A stretch of 64,000 bases of DNA, from positions 38,013 through 102,012 of the forward strand of contig JACPNZ010000001.1 of the NCBI GenBank assembly GCA_016185245.1. The letters run 5' to 3'. Position 1 is the stretch's first letter; every line of letters starts with the position of its first letter. Of the stretch, positions 1-9,125 are shown piece after piece. Below the pieces are notes generated by a model. That model ran no database searches and was not told where the DNA came from. It saw only the letters and a program-made list of their open reading frames with translations. This DNA comes from Hyphomicrobiales bacterium. Its GTDB lineage: Bacteria > Pseudomonadota > Alphaproteobacteria > Rhizobiales > Aestuariivirgaceae. The position numbers and the translations under genes are program-made.

Positions 1-529
1 GACCGAGCTTGTCACCTTGCTCGACCGGCTCAACGGGACGCGGGCCGGCGCTTCGGCGCGGCCGCCGATGCTGCTGAAGATCGCCCCCGATTTGCGTGAC
101 GACGAACTTGCCGACATCGCCGAAGCCTGCGGTGGCGGGGTGGTCGACGGCATCATCGTTTCCAATACGACGATCTCGCGGCCGTCCTTGCGTTCGCCAT
201 TGGCGAGGGAACAGGGCGGGCTCTCGGGCCGGCCACTGTTCGAACTTTCGACCCTGCAATTGGCCCGCATGTATCGCCTGACCCAAGGCCGCATTCCGCT
301 GGTCGGGGCGGGAGGAATATCCGATGCCGGCACGGCCTGGCGAAAACTCCGGGCCGGAGCCACATTGTTGCAGCTCTATTCGGCGTTGGTGTTTGAAGGG
401 CCGGGGCTTGTCGGCGAAATCCTCGACGGACTCAGCCGCAGGCTGGCCGAAAGCGGCAAGGGCTCGCTCGCCGAAATGACCGGCGTCGACGCCGAAGCGA
501 TCGCTCACCAGGGATTGAGCGGCACATAG
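1..529 (+). CDS. pyrD: Dihydroorotate dehydrogenase (quinone), C-terminal part
   Basis: This is the 3' part of a class 2 dihydroorotate dehydrogenase, the membrane-associated flavoenzyme that oxidises dihydroorotate to orotate in pyrimidine synthesis with quinone as acceptor. The reading frame is open from base 2, so the start lies outside the window and about 175 residues are visible. Typical C-terminal signatures are present: LLKIAPDL, the GIIVSNTT strand-loop, and the FMN-phosphate site PLVGAGGI followed by GATLLQLYSALVFEGP. The stop at 527-529 overlaps the 3' end of the convergent gene by 25 bases. The family assignment is firm; class 2 rather than class 1 is inferred from the C-terminal motifs. 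Confidence 0.93.
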   Translation, partial: TELVTLLDRLNGTRAGASARPPMLLKIAPDLRDDELADIAEACGGGVVDGIIVSNTTISRPSLRSPLAREQGGLSGRPLFELSTLQLARMYRLTQGRIPLVGAGGISDAGTAWRKLRAGATLLQLYSALVFEGPGLVGEILDGLSRRLAESGKGSLAEMTGVDAEAIAHQGLSGT

Positions 530-1377
530 GCGTTGAACAGCTTCTCGGTGGCGCCGTCGCTCTGCAGCTTGTCGAGGGCGGCGTCGAAGGCCTGGCGCAG
601 GTCCGGACGGTTGGCGCGCACCAGGAAGGCGAAGTTCCGGCTGAAGGTCGATGGATCGCTGTAGGCGCCAGGGAGTAGCTTGCAGCAGCCGCGCGAAGCT
701 TCGCCCGCGACCCAGTAGATGAGGCGCAGGCCGTCGCCGAAGAGGGCATCGACATTGCCGGTGCGCAGCGCCTCCTGGGCCAGGCTGTCGCTGTCGAAGG
801 CCACCAGCTTGGCTGCCCCGTAGTAGCGCTCGAGAAAGGCGCCATGGGTGGAGGCCTTCACAAAACCGATGCGCTTGCCGGCGAGCCCTGCGGCATCGCC
901 GCTGGCGAGCGGGCTTCCCGACTGGCTGGCGAAGCGGGCAAGCGAGCGGAACCAGGGCCTGGTCATCAGCGCGTCGGAGAGCGCCGCCGCATCGATGCGG
1001 GGGCCGGCGACGATCATTTCTCCCTGACCTGCGGCGAGGGCCGGGAGAAGGTCGGAGAGCGGCATCAAGTTTACCGTGCACTCGGCCCGCAAGGTGGCGC
1101 AGGCCGAGGCCGCCAGATCGACGGCAAGCCCGGAGGGGGCGCCTGAGCGGGCGCGGAAGCTGAAGGGCGGAAAATCCTCATCGGCCAGGAGCCGCAGCGA
1201 GGTTCCAACCGGCAGGGTGGGGAGGCGGGGCTCGGCCTCGACCCGGCGGAAACGCGGCAGCGGATAATTCTGGGCCGCGAGGGTTTCGCTCGCAATCCAA
1301 AGTAGCCCCAACGTCAATAAAAACATCCGGAGGATGGTTGCCCACCGGCATCCCGCCGGTGTCAATATTTGACGCAT
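505..1377 (-). CDS. Periplasmic substrate-binding protein (SBP_bac_3 type)
   Basis: The product (about 290 residues) resembles extracellular solute-binding proteins of amino-acid-type ABC transporters: an N-terminal strand LRLLADEDFPPFSF, then GLAVDLAASACATL, and a second-lobe segment LAGKRIGFVKAST with GNVDALFGDG. A hydrophobic stretch RMFLLTLGLLWIASETLA followed by AQ looks like a signal peptide, so it is probably exported. I placed the start at 1377 (ATG preceded by a GGCGGA-like site); ATG 1326 would give a shorter signal peptide and 1434 a longer N-terminus. No permease or ATPase genes are adjacent, so it may be an orphan binding protein. The ligand cannot be told. It is convergent with pyrD and divergent from the glycosyltransferase. 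Confidence 0.75.
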   Translation of the reverse strand: MRQILTPAGCRWATILRMFLLTLGLLWIASETLAAQNYPLPRFRRVEAEPRLPTLPVGTSLRLLADEDFPPFSFRARSGAPSGLAVDLAASACATLRAECTVNLMPLSDLLPALAAGQGEMIVAGPRIDAAALSDALMTRPWFRSLARFASQSGSPLASGDAAGLAGKRIGFVKASTHGAFLERYYGAAKLVAFDSDSLAQEALRTGNVDALFGDGLRLIYWVAGEASRGCCKLLPGAYSDPSTFSRNFAFLVRANRPDLRQAFDAALDKLQSDGATEKLFNAYVPLNPW

Positions 1378-1406
1378 CGTTATTTTCCGCCGACCGAGAA
1401 GTGCAT

Positions 1407-3134
1407 GTGAGTCTCGCAGATTTCCATCGGGCATCCGGGTTTCTAGAGGCCCAGGATGTGGCCGGCATGATAGCCGGCGGTTTTCCGGAAGTCTTGCCCC
1501 GCGTCTCGGCGGCCTCCCTAGCGGAAGCGCTCCGCCGCCTGCCGCGCGACGAATTCGACCAGGCGCTACGCGACAAGATCGTGCCGCTGGTCAATCTGCC
1601 GGGCCTCAGCCTGCATGTGGCCTGTGGTGCGGCCGCCCGCAAGCTTGCCGACGACGAAGGCCTGAAACTGGTGGGCGAGGCCGAACTCGCGGATTTCCAT
1701 CAGGCCCTGCGGGCGAGCCACGGCACGCTTCTGTTGCGCGACGCCACTTTTGGCCTGGTGCGCGCCGATCCAGACAAATCGGCCCGCCGGCGGCTGACGG
1801 GGGCACAGGGATTTGCCAGCCTGGCGATCTTGGGCCTTGCCGCCGGTCTCTGGCTGTTGCTGCCGGAGAAGGCCCTGTGGCTTATCGGCAGCCTGGTTGC
1901 AGCACTGTTCTTTCTGGCCGTGATCGCGTTGCGCCTGCTCTGTCTCCTGCCGCAGCCGGTCCGGCCGCGGCCGCTGCTCAGGCCCATCGAGGATGGGGAG
2001 CTTCCCGCCTATTCGGTGCTGGTGCCCTTGTTCCGCGAGATCTCGGTGTTGAACCAGCTGCTCACCGCGCTCGTCCACATCGACTATCCGGCCGAGAAGC
2101 TCGACATCAAGCTGATCCTGGAAGAAAGCGACATCGCCATGCGCCGCGCCGTGGCGGCGATCGAGCTGCCGGCGCAGTTCGAGGTGATCGTGGTGCCGGG
2201 CGGCAGGCCCCAGACCAAGCCGCGGGCGCTCAACTACGGCCTGCGCTTTGCTCGCGGCGAACTTCTGACGATCTACGATGCCGAGGATATTCCCGAGCCC
2301 GGGCAATTGCGGCTGGCGGCCGAAACCTTCGCCGCCAGCTCCTCCGGCGTTGCCTGCCTGCAGGCCGAGCTTGCCTTCTACAACCCCAACGAAAACTGGC
2401 TGACCCGGCAATTCACCATCGAATATGCAACGCTGTTCGGCCTGCTCCTGCCGACGCTGGCCGGCTACGGCCTGCCGCTGCCCTTGGGCGGCACGTCGAA
2501 CCATTTCCGGGTGGCGGCACTGCGCCGGGTGGGGGCCTGGGATCCGTTCAACGTGACCGAGGACGCCGATCTGGGCTTGCGGCTGGCGCGGGCGGGCTAT
2601 GGGACACTCACCATCGACAGCCGCACCTATGAGGAAGCAACCGTCAGGCCGGGCAATTGGCTTCAGCAGCGGGCCCGCTGGCTGAAGGGCTTTCTGATCA
2701 CCTGGCTCGTCCACATGCGAGCCCCGCGGCGGCTTGCGGCGGAGCTCGGGCCGTCGGGGTTCTGGGCTTCCCAGGCCTTGACGATCGGCATCTTCGGTTC
2801 GGCGCTGTTGCATCCCCTCTGCATGGGAGCGACGGTCGCTCTCTTCATTGTCGAACCGACACTGCCGGCCGATGCCGGGTTTCCGACGATTGCTTTGGCC
2901 GGTCTCAATCTGATGGTGCTGGTGACGGGCTATGGCGCCACCATGCTGGCGGGAGTGAAGGCGCTGCGCCGCCTCCGTATCAGGGGCTGGATTCTGCCGA
3001 TCCTGTCGACGCCCCTCTACTGGCTGCTAATCTCGGTCGCGGCCTGGCTGGCGCTGTGGCAGTTCCTGACCGATCCCTATTACTGGAACAAGACCGAGCA
3101 CGGACTTTCCAGCCTGCAGAAGCGGCGGGGGTGA
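1407..3134 (+). CDS. Processive family 2 glycosyltransferase, membrane protein
   Basis: A membrane-embedded GT2 enzyme of the cellulose-synthase/XagB-like kind, which polymerises a sugar from a nucleotide donor while exporting the chain. Counting from the GTG at 1407 (575 residues): a soluble N-terminal region to about 130, two transmembrane helices near 134-180, then the GT-A core with donor-site DAED (about 291), TEDADL (about 384) and the processivity motif QQRARW (about 420), then several C-terminal helices. The start is uncertain: the frame is open back to a TTG at 1338 that has GGAGGA just upstream, but this would overlap the divergent binding-protein gene; GTG 1407 or ATG 1467 fit better. 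No c-di-GMP PilZ domain is visible. The product is presumably an exopolysaccharide; the sugar is unknown. Confidence 0.85.
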   Translation: MSLADFHRASGFLEAQDVAGMIAGGFPEVLPRVSAASLAEALRRLPRDEFDQALRDKIVPLVNLPGLSLHVACGAAARKLADDEGLKLVGEAELADFHQALRASHGTLLLRDATFGLVRADPDKSARRRLTGAQGFASLAILGLAAGLWLLLPEKALWLIGSLVAALFFLAVIALRLLCLLPQPVRPRPLLRPIEDGELPAYSVLVPLFREISVLNQLLTALVHIDYPAEKLDIKLILEESDIAMRRAVAAIELPAQFEVIVVPGGRPQTKPRALNYGLRFARGELLTIYDAEDIPEPGQLRLAAETFAASSSGVACLQAELAFYNPNENWLTRQFTIEYATLFGLLLPTLAGYGLPLPLGGTSNHFRVAALRRVGAWDPFNVTEDADLGLRLARAGYGTLTIDSRTYEEATVRPGNWLQQRARWLKGFLITWLVHMRAPRRLAAELGPSGFWASQALTIGIFGSALLHPLCMGATVALFIVEPTLPADAGFPTIALAGLNLMVLVTGYGATMLAGVKALRRLRIRGWILPILSTPLYWLLISVAAWLALWQFLTDPYYWNKTEHGLSSLQKRRG

Positions 3135-3141
3135 AGCTCGG

Positions 3142-3405
3142 GGCACCTCGCGCACCGCTCCCCGCGCCGCACTGGTGGCCAAGGCGGCATCGGCCCGGAG
3201 GGCTGCGCGGCTTGCACGCGAGCAGTAAATTGATAATACCCTTTCGATATCCCTTAGCTCATAGCGGATAATCCGACGCTCCGGTTTGGGAGCATGAACC
3301 ACGTCTTCCACCACATCGCCGATGGCAAGTCGCTTTGTCTGGAATGGCCCCGTAGCCGGACATGGAGCCGACAGGCCAGAACCGACGAGGTTGACCCATT
3401 CCGGA
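3142..3405. repeat. Dispersed repeat, copy C (ilvD-tail-like)
   Basis: About 264 bases closely matching 5518-5779. Its left 80 bases also match the 3' end of ilvD (compare about 6990-7057): read on the minus strand it gives [13 protein letters not shown], the same peptide that ends IlvD. With copy B it brackets the AT-richer gene at 3493-5190. This covers most of the gene-free stretch 3135-3492; I see no gene in the remainder. Confidence 0.85.
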
Positions 3406-3492
3406 CATCAGATCACTTGGCGAGCATTGCGTTCCTTTTGCCTTTGGCGCGCCTGAAAGGCGTTTTGAGCGACATTGGGCAATTGGGTTCTA

Positions 3493-5190
3493 TTACTTAT
3501 TGGGAGCTCCTAACTTGATATGGTCTGCTGGGGAGTAGCTGGGGTAGTTCGAAGCAGACCCATCCGGCGGAACAGGGCCTCGCTGATAAAAGTCGCGAAT
3601 GGTCAAAACAGAAAGTGCTGATTTTAAATTCTTGGTTAGAGATTGGAACGCCCCAAGTCGCTCAATATCCTTCTGGAGTTCATATCTCGTTGTGGTATTT
3701 TCATTGTCGGCCAATAACTGATAGGATAATGTCCCGTAGACCCATGCAAGGACGAGTCCGAGAGGCGTGCCGAGGACAGCCACACCCATGAGGCCGGCAA
3801 TTATGTTGAACAAGGGAACAGACTTTGCCGCAGAATAACTCCAGAAGAATATGGGAACTGCGCAAATAAGACACGCAATCGCTTTTACTTGATCATCTCT
3901 TTCTTGATTTGCAAAGTCGCTTGGTCTTTTCAATCTGATGGTCCGCTCGGCCAAGGCTTTGAACTTTTGCTCCTTGGATGCGGACGAATTGAAAAATTCT
4001 GTAACTCGTTCTGCGTTGCGGCTAAGCGCCTCTTTTGTCGAATCGTGAACAAGTCTTTGCGTTACATAGTCTGGCGCTTTGTCCGAATTGTCCAATATTC
4101 CAACAATACGCTCTAAATCAGCCAATATTTTGAAATTGACCCCTCCGGTAGACGGCGAACTCGACTTGAAAAAGCCCTGTTGTATTTCTTCTGGCACATC
4201 GAAAAAAGTAGCTACGTTTGCGAAGCCTTGGTCAAGCAAGTTTGCGATGGTCTTAGCCACAATATTTCTAGTGGCTCTATTGAATTGCAAAAGCGATTGG
4301 GAACGGCTCTCAAAAAACTCTTGCATCCCCAGTATACCATTAACGGGAATGGAATCTTTACATTTGAAAAAATAGCTCACGTCTGCTTCTTCGCAGATTT
4401 CTACAAGCTCCAGACAATCGTTGACTTGTCCCTTCGTGGCAAAGAGTTCGGCCGCAAGGAAGACCGCACCAATATTTCGTGGGTCAGTTTTTAGGGCTAA
4501 CAGGGCAAAATTTAGTGCGTCATCTGTCCTATCCTGAAGATTGCAAATCACACCTTGCCAATACTGTGATGATGAGCAGTAATATTTGCTATCTGGTTTG
4601 GCGTAACGTGCGGCATTTGCAAATGCCTCAAAAGCGCCAACACTGTCACCTTTCTGCTCGGCGAGGAGAATGCCCATCAAATACCGCGCGATGTAGTTGA
4701 ATTTATCAAGTTCAACCACCTTCATGAAATCTTCGAGCGCCTCTTCGTGCCAGCCGTTTTTCAATGAGGATGAAGCCCGGCGCGCAAATTCAAGTGATTG
4801 AGTTTTGGTGGGGTTGGCGAGAAGGTCTGTCATTCTCTCAAGCTCGGTATTAGTGATATCGAGGCTGGCTGCCAGGGTATCAAACCCGACGTCAAGGACG
4901 TCTCTGATCTTGTAGAGACGATCCTCAATCGAACCCATAGTGCCGCTTATTTGTTGAAGTTCAGAAACCTGTATGTCAGCTGACGCCGCCACTCGTTCTA
5001 TGCCCTTGAACAAAGCGGGTTCCGCTCCTTTGTAAAAAGTGAGACTCGCGTTCCTGAGATCGGCCAACGAGGCGTTGGCCGTTGATAGCTCATCTAGAAC
5101 ATTGAGGGTGGTGTAATAGTATCCACGGCTCCATTCGCGCCGGCGCTGCGCCGATTCTAAGAATAAGTTGCGTTCCGCCATTTCCCTCAA
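3493..5190 (-). CDS. TPR-like protein with C-terminal membrane helices, unknown function
   Basis: I do not recognise this 565-residue protein. Residues 1-130 are mostly helical and probably coiled coil (IEDRLYKIRDVLDVGF region). Residues about 140-280 read as TPR-like helix pairs: NGWHEEALEDFMKVVELD, then DSVGAFEAFANAARYA, then DRTDDALNFALLALKTDP. Near the C-terminus two hydrophobic helices (VKAIACLICAVPIFFW and FNIIAGLMGVAVLGTPLGL) suggest membrane anchoring. The DNA is clearly AT-richer than its neighbours, and direct repeats of about 260 bases flank it, so it is likely acquired. It stands alone without operon partners. A role in defence or stress would be a guess from position only. Confidence 0.7.
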   Translation of the reverse strand: MREMAERNLFLESAQRRREWSRGYYYTTLNVLDELSTANASLADLRNASLTFYKGAEPALFKGIERVAASADIQVSELQQISGTMGSIEDRLYKIRDVLDVGFDTLAASLDITNTELERMTDLLANPTKTQSLEFARRASSSLKNGWHEEALEDFMKVVELDKFNYIARYLMGILLAEQKGDSVGAFEAFANAARYAKPDSKYYCSSSQYWQGVICNLQDRTDDALNFALLALKTDPRNIGAVFLAAELFATKGQVNDCLELVEICEEADVSYFFKCKDSIPVNGILGMQEFFESRSQSLLQFNRATRNIVAKTIANLLDQGFANVATFFDVPEEIQQGFFKSSSPSTGGVNFKILADLERIVGILDNSDKAPDYVTQRLVHDSTKEALSRNAERVTEFFNSSASKEQKFKALAERTIRLKRPSDFANQERDDQVKAIACLICAVPIFFWSYSAAKSVPLFNIIAGLMGVAVLGTPLGLVLAWVYGTLSYQLLADNENTTTRYELQKDIERLGAFQSLTKNLKSALSVLTIRDFYQRGPVPPDGSASNYPSYSPADHIKLGAPNK

Positions 5191-5404
5191 CGTCCTGCAA
5201 GTGCAACCTTCGAACCATCATGTCTCAATTTTGAAGTTTGGTACAGAACCTATATTCATAGTTTCAAAACTGTGTTTGTCGCTGACAGGCACACAAACAC
5301 AACACAATGGGTTCTCCCGTTAGCTGCCCTGACCGGCTTTTTCTGAACCAGGCGATGCGAGAACACGTCCTCCGTCTGGCTGTTCAAACGCGTTGCGAAT
5401 GGCC
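5191..5404. other. AT-richer intergenic DNA upstream of the TPR gene
   Basis: This should hold the promoter of the minus-strand TPR gene. I see no convincing coding frame, RNA gene or long hairpin here. Confidence 0.4.
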
Positions 5405-5779
5405 GCTCCTGGCCCTTCTGCGACATGGTCCGGGACGCGGATGAAGTCTGCTTTCCCCTCGTCGGCAGACGTCCTTGCGTTGCCCGGGTGGTGCCAGCTG
5501 CGAGTTCACATCTACGGCACTTCGCGGACCGCACCTCTTGCCGTACTGGTGGCCAAGGCGGCATCGGCCCGGAAGGCTGCGCGGCGTGCACGGGACCAGT
5601 AAATTGATGATGCCCCTTCGATATCCCTTAGCTCATAGCGGATGATCCGAGACACCGGTTTGGGAGCATGAACCACGTCTTCCACCACATCGCGGATGGC
5701 AAGTCACTTGGTCCGCAATAGCCCCGAAATCGGACATGGAGCCGACAGGCCGGGACCGACGAGGTTGACCCAAGCCGGA
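5405..5779. repeat. Dispersed repeat, copy B (composite)
   Basis: A composite repeat. Its left part (about 5405-5585) matches the region just downstream of and including the last codons of ilvD (about 6888-7060), and its right part (5518-5779) matches copy C at 3142-3405. On the minus strand one frame reads IIRYELRDIEGA and runs into [13 protein letters not shown] and a stop. The first piece is reminiscent of the start of IS5-family transposases (compare RYDLTDFEWK of the element near 49,740), so part of it may be a decayed IS end; that link is weak. I see no functional gene. Confidence 0.8.
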
Positions 5780-6025
5780 AATTCAGCCCGATAGACTCCT
5801 CACCGGGCCACCAATGTAATCTCGCAGCTGCGACTTTCCTAAGCGACGCTTCTAAGCAATTGCGACGGCAGTAAGTATGAGCACGCGGTTCGCTTGGCCG
5901 AGTTCAAAGACCCGTCTCGCGGCTTAACCCCGCCGGATATCAACAACCACCGGTACATTCGGGGCGCGGCGTTTGCCGCCCAAGTTGCTCCACTGGGGCG
6001 ATTTGCCAGCCTCGCCGTCACTTCT

Positions 6026-6087
6026 CACCTCCCACCTTTCCCATTGCTTCGCGATGGGCCCTGTATTCTCCCGCAAGCGGAGAGGCA
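6026..6087. repeat. REP-like palindromic intergenic repeat
   Basis: A GC-rich element of the form CTTCGCGATGGGCC with flanking pyrimidine-rich arms and CTCCCGCAAGCGGAGAGG. Related copies occur at 8951-9104, 24905-24975 and 25868-25928. The rest of 5780-6176 shows no gene that I can support. Confidence 0.6.
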
Positions 6088-6176
6088 GAGCTAGACTCTC
6101 GCGGTTGAAACTCTCATACTCACTTGCTCATCGGGGGCGCATTATCGTCAACCTCGCTTACTCATGGAGAATCACC

Positions 6177-6791
6177 ATGGCGCAATGGAAGATCGCCGGC
6201 CAGTATATGGAATCGTGCAATTGCGCTTTTCTGTGCCCGTGCAACACGTCAAATCTCGCCGCACGCCCGACCGAAGGTGACTGCAAGGCGGCGATCGCCA
6301 TGCAGATCGAGCGCGGCGAAAAGGATGGCGTCAAGCTCGATGGCCTCTCCTTCATCGTGCTGATGCGCTCACCTGGCCCGATGATCGAGGGAAAGATCAA
6401 AGTCGGGCTGATCGTTGATGAAAAGGCGGACGGCGCCCAAACCGAGGCGATCGTCGCTATTGCCTCAGGCGCAGTGGGCGGGCCAATGGCCAATCTTGCT
6501 CCTCTGGTCTCGGAAGTGGCCGGCGTGGAAAAGCGGCCGATCAGCTTCAGCGCCAAGGGGATGAACTTCAAGGTCAAGGCTGGCGAATTGGTCGATCAGG
6601 AAATCGAGGGCGTGCCTAGCATGATCGACGCCAATCAGCCGGTCTATATCGACAATACTGGGCATCCAGCCAATAAGCGCCTGGCGCTCGCCAAAGCGAT
6701 CGTCAGTGTTTTCAATGGGTTTGGGATCGCGTGGAAAGATCGCACCGGCACCCGCAACGGTCACTTCGCGCCTTTTTCTTGGAGCAGTTGA
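6177..6791 (+). CDS. DUF1326 family protein
   Basis: A 204-residue protein matching the DUF1326 family by its opening MAQWKIAGQYMESCNCAFLCPCN, with the SCNC...CPCN cysteine cluster at residues 13-22 and the family's C-terminal PFSWSS end. I chose ATG 6177 because GGAGA lies 7 bases upstream and the protein family begins there; the frame is open further upstream but that part is not family-like. The biochemical role of the family is not established as far as I know; the cysteine cluster suggests metal binding or redox. It stands alone between repeats. Confidence 0.85.
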   Translation: MAQWKIAGQYMESCNCAFLCPCNTSNLAARPTEGDCKAAIAMQIERGEKDGVKLDGLSFIVLMRSPGPMIEGKIKVGLIVDEKADGAQTEAIVAIASGAVGGPMANLAPLVSEVAGVEKRPISFSAKGMNFKVKAGELVDQEIEGVPSMIDANQPVYIDNTGHPANKRLALAKAIVSVFNGFGIAWKDRTGTRNGHFAPFSWSS

Positions 6792-6828
6792 AAGGAGAAT
6801 TTCGCCGGAATGACGGGATTCTCCCTTT
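6791..6828 (+). terminator. Possible hairpin terminator after the DUF1326 gene
   Basis: AAAGGAGAAT pairs with ATTCTCCCTTT across a 17-base loop with one bulge, starting at the last base of the stop codon. There is no clean T-run, so this is tentative. Confidence 0.35.
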
Positions 6829-6887
6829 CCCCGGTTTGCACGCCGGTTCGGAAGGTACAGTAAAGATAACAGTCTGATGTCGCCTTC

Positions 6888-7060
6888 TGGCCCTTCTGCG
6901 ACATGGCCCGGGACGCGGATGAAGTCTGCTTGCCCCTTGCCAGCAGACGTCCTTGCGTTGCCCGGGTAATGCCAGTCTGCCAGCTCACATCCTACGGCAC
7001 CTCGCGGACTGCGCCGCGGGCGGCACTAGTGGCGAAGGCGGCGTAGGCGCGGAGTGCGGT
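6888..7060. repeat. Dispersed repeat, copy A at the ilvD 3' end
   Basis: This stretch covers the last codons of ilvD and about 100 bases downstream. It matches 5405-5585, and its ilvD part matches 3142-3220. Read on the minus strand, copies A and B both encode RGKQTSSASR and MSQKGQ, which I take as repeat sequence rather than a gene. Confidence 0.75.
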
Positions 7061-8836
7061 GGTCACATTGCGCTTGCGCTTCTCGGCGGGCTTCCAGGCA
7101 TTCTTTCCCTTGGCTTCCTCAGCCGTACGGCGGCGGGCGAGTTCGGGCTCGGCGACGGCGAGGTGGATCGTCCGGTTAGGAATGTCGATCTCGATCCGGT
7201 CGCCGGTTTCAACGAGACCGATCAAGCCCCCCTGTTCGGCCTCGGGCGAGACATGGCCGATCGACAGACCCGATGTGCCGCCGGAGAAGCGGCCGTCGGT
7301 GACCAGGGCACAGACCCTTCCGAGGCCCTTCGATTTGATGTAGCTCGTCGGATAGAGCATTTCCTGCATGCCGGGTCCGCCGCGCGGGCCCTCGTAGCGA
7401 ATGACCACCACAGCGCCCGCCTTCACTTTGCCGTTGAGGATGCCAACGACGGCGCTGTCCTGGCTTTCGAAGACGATTGCCGGGCCGGAAAATTTGAGGA
7501 TCGAGTCATCCACACCGGCGGTCTTCACGATGCAGCCGTCGAGCGCCAGATTGCCCTTGAGCACGGCAAGGCCGCCATCCTTGGAGAAAGGATGGGCGGC
7601 ATCGCGAATGACACCCTTGGCCCGGTCGAGGTCGAGCTCGTTGAAACGCTTGGACTGGCTGAAGGCCACTTGCGTCGGCACACCACCCGGAGCGGCGAGA
7701 TAGAACTGGCGCACTGATTCGCTGTTGCTGCGCCCGATATCCCAGCGGTCGAGCGCCTTGGCCATGGTGGCCGAGTGGACGGTCGGCAGGTCGCGGTTGA
7801 TGAGGCCCGCCCGGTCGAGCTCGCCCAGGATCGCCATGATGCCGCCGGCCCGGTGCACGTCTTCCATGTGCACGTCCGACTTGGCCGGGGCGACCTTGCA
7901 CAGGACCGGCACGCGCCGCGACAGCCGGTCGATGTCGGCCATGGTGAAGTCGATCTCGCCCTCATGGGCGGCGGCGAGAATGTGCAGCACCGTGTTGGTC
8001 GAACCGCCCATGGCGATATCGAGCGTCATGGCGTTCTCGAAGGCGCCGAAGCTTGCGACCTTGCGGGGCAGCACGGTTTCGTCGTCCTGCTCGTAATAGC
8101 GCTTGGCGATATCGACGATCAGGTGGCCGGCTTCGAGGAACAGGCGCTTGCGGTCGGCGTGGGTGGCAAGGGTCGAGCCATTGCCGGGCAGCGACAGGCC
8201 CAGCGCCTCGGTCAGGCAGTTCATCGAATTCGCCGTGAACATGCCGGAGCAGGAGCCGCAGGTGGGGCAGGCGTTCTGCTCGTATTTCTTGACGTCGGCC
8301 TCGGAGACGCTGTCATCGGCGGCGGCGACCATGGCGTCGATCAGGTCGACGGCCTTCACTTCGCCGGTCGCGAGCACCACCTTGCCCGCTTCCATCGGCC
8401 CGCCGGAGACGAAGACCGAGGGGACGTTGAGACGGAGCGAGGCCATCAGCATGCCGGGGGTGATCTTGTCGCAGTTGGAAATGCACACCATGGCGTCGGC
8501 GCAATGGGCGTTGACCATGTATTCGACACTGTCGGCGATCACTTCGCGCGAGGGTAGCGAATAGAGCATGCCGTCATGGCCCATGGCGATGCCGTCATCG
8601 ACGGCAATGGTGTTGAACTCCTTGGCCACCCCGCCGGCCGCCTCGATCTCGCGGGCCACCATCTGGCCCAGATCCTTCAGATGCACGTGGCCGGGGACGA
8701 ACTGGGTGAAAGAGTTGACGACGGCGATGATCGGCTTGCCGAAGTCGCCGTCCTTCATGCCGGTGGCGCGCCACAGTCCGCGGGCGCCGGCCATGTTGCG
8801 GCCATGGGTGGTGGTGCGGGAGCGATAGGCGGGCAT
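6992..8836 (-). CDS. ilvD: Dihydroxy-acid dehydratase
   Basis: IlvD dehydrates 2,3-dihydroxy-3-methylvalerate and -isovalerate to the 2-oxo acids in isoleucine and valine synthesis, using an Fe-S cluster and Mg. At 614 residues it has normal length. Signatures include [21 protein letters not shown], the cluster cysteines in [12 protein letters not shown] and [19 protein letters not shown], and the C-terminal [17 protein letters not shown]. It starts at ATG 8836 with GCGAGG upstream. Its last codons ([13 protein letters not shown]) recur as fragments in the repeats at 3142 and 5518, which shows that this 3' end has been copied elsewhere. Confidence 0.97.
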   Translation of the reverse strand: MPAYRSRTTTHGRNMAGARGLWRATGMKDGDFGKPIIAVVNSFTQFVPGHVHLKDLGQMVAREIEAAGGVAKEFNTIAVDDGIAMGHDGMLYSLPSREVIADSVEYMVNAHCADAMVCISNCDKITPGMLMASLRLNVPSVFVSGGPMEAGKVVLATGEVKAVDLIDAMVAAADDSVSEADVKKYEQNACPTCGSCSGMFTANSMNCLTEALGLSLPGNGSTLATHADRKRLFLEAGHLIVDIAKRYYEQDDETVLPRKVASFGAFENAMTLDIAMGGSTNTVLHILAAAHEGEIDFTMADIDRLSRRVPVLCKVAPAKSDVHMEDVHRAGGIMAILGELDRAGLINRDLPTVHSATMAKALDRWDIGRSNSESVRQFYLAAPGGVPTQVAFSQSKRFNELDLDRAKGVIRDAAHPFSKDGGLAVLKGNLALDGCIVKTAGVDDSILKFSGPAIVFESQDSAVVGILNGKVKAGAVVVIRYEGPRGGPGMQEMLYPTSYIKSKGLGRVCALVTDGRFSGGTSGLSIGHVSPEAEQGGLIGLVETGDRIEIDIPNRTIHLAVAEPELARRRTAEEAKGKNAWKPAEKRKRNVTTALRAYAAFATSAARGAVREVP

Positions 8837-8950
8837 GGGAACCTCGCAAGGGTTGCTGTCGTGGCTAATTCCCTAGCGAATGCGTGGGGCGAGGCCAAGT
8901 TCAAAACGAACAGGGCTGGCATGAGCCGTGTTGGGGCTGGTGGACGACGC

Positions 8951-9104
8951 GGACTGCCCCTCTCCCCTTGCCGGGAGAGGGGGCCCATTGCGAAGCAACG
9001 GGAGGGTGAGGGGACCCGAAGTCAATGGCTTGCGCCCGGCCCCCTCATCTTCCCACGCCTTCGGCGCGGGCCCCTTCTTCTCCCGCAAGGGGAGAAGAGG
9101 AAGT
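8951..9104. repeat. Pair of inverted REP-like repeats
   Basis: Two copies of the GC-rich REP-like unit face each other: CCCCTCTCCCC-GGGAGAGGGGGCCCATTGCG on the left and CCTTCGGCGCGGGCCCCTTC with TCCCGCAAGGGGAGAAGAGG on the right. The pair can form large hairpins between ilvD and the next gene and could stabilise or terminate transcripts. Confidence 0.7.
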
Positions 9105-9125
9105 AGTGCCGTGCTGCCGCTATGC

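Noticed and set aside
1566..2813. A 415-codon minus-strand frame opposite the glycosyltransferase
   Set aside because: Low-complexity antisense composition with no motif; the opposite strand encodes a complete GT2 enzyme.
5256..5591. Short minus-strand frame sharing RGKQTSSASR and MSQKGQ with another at 6761-6988
   Set aside because: The similarity is due to the repeat DNA itself (copies A and B). Such translations recur with dispersed repeats and do not indicate a gene.
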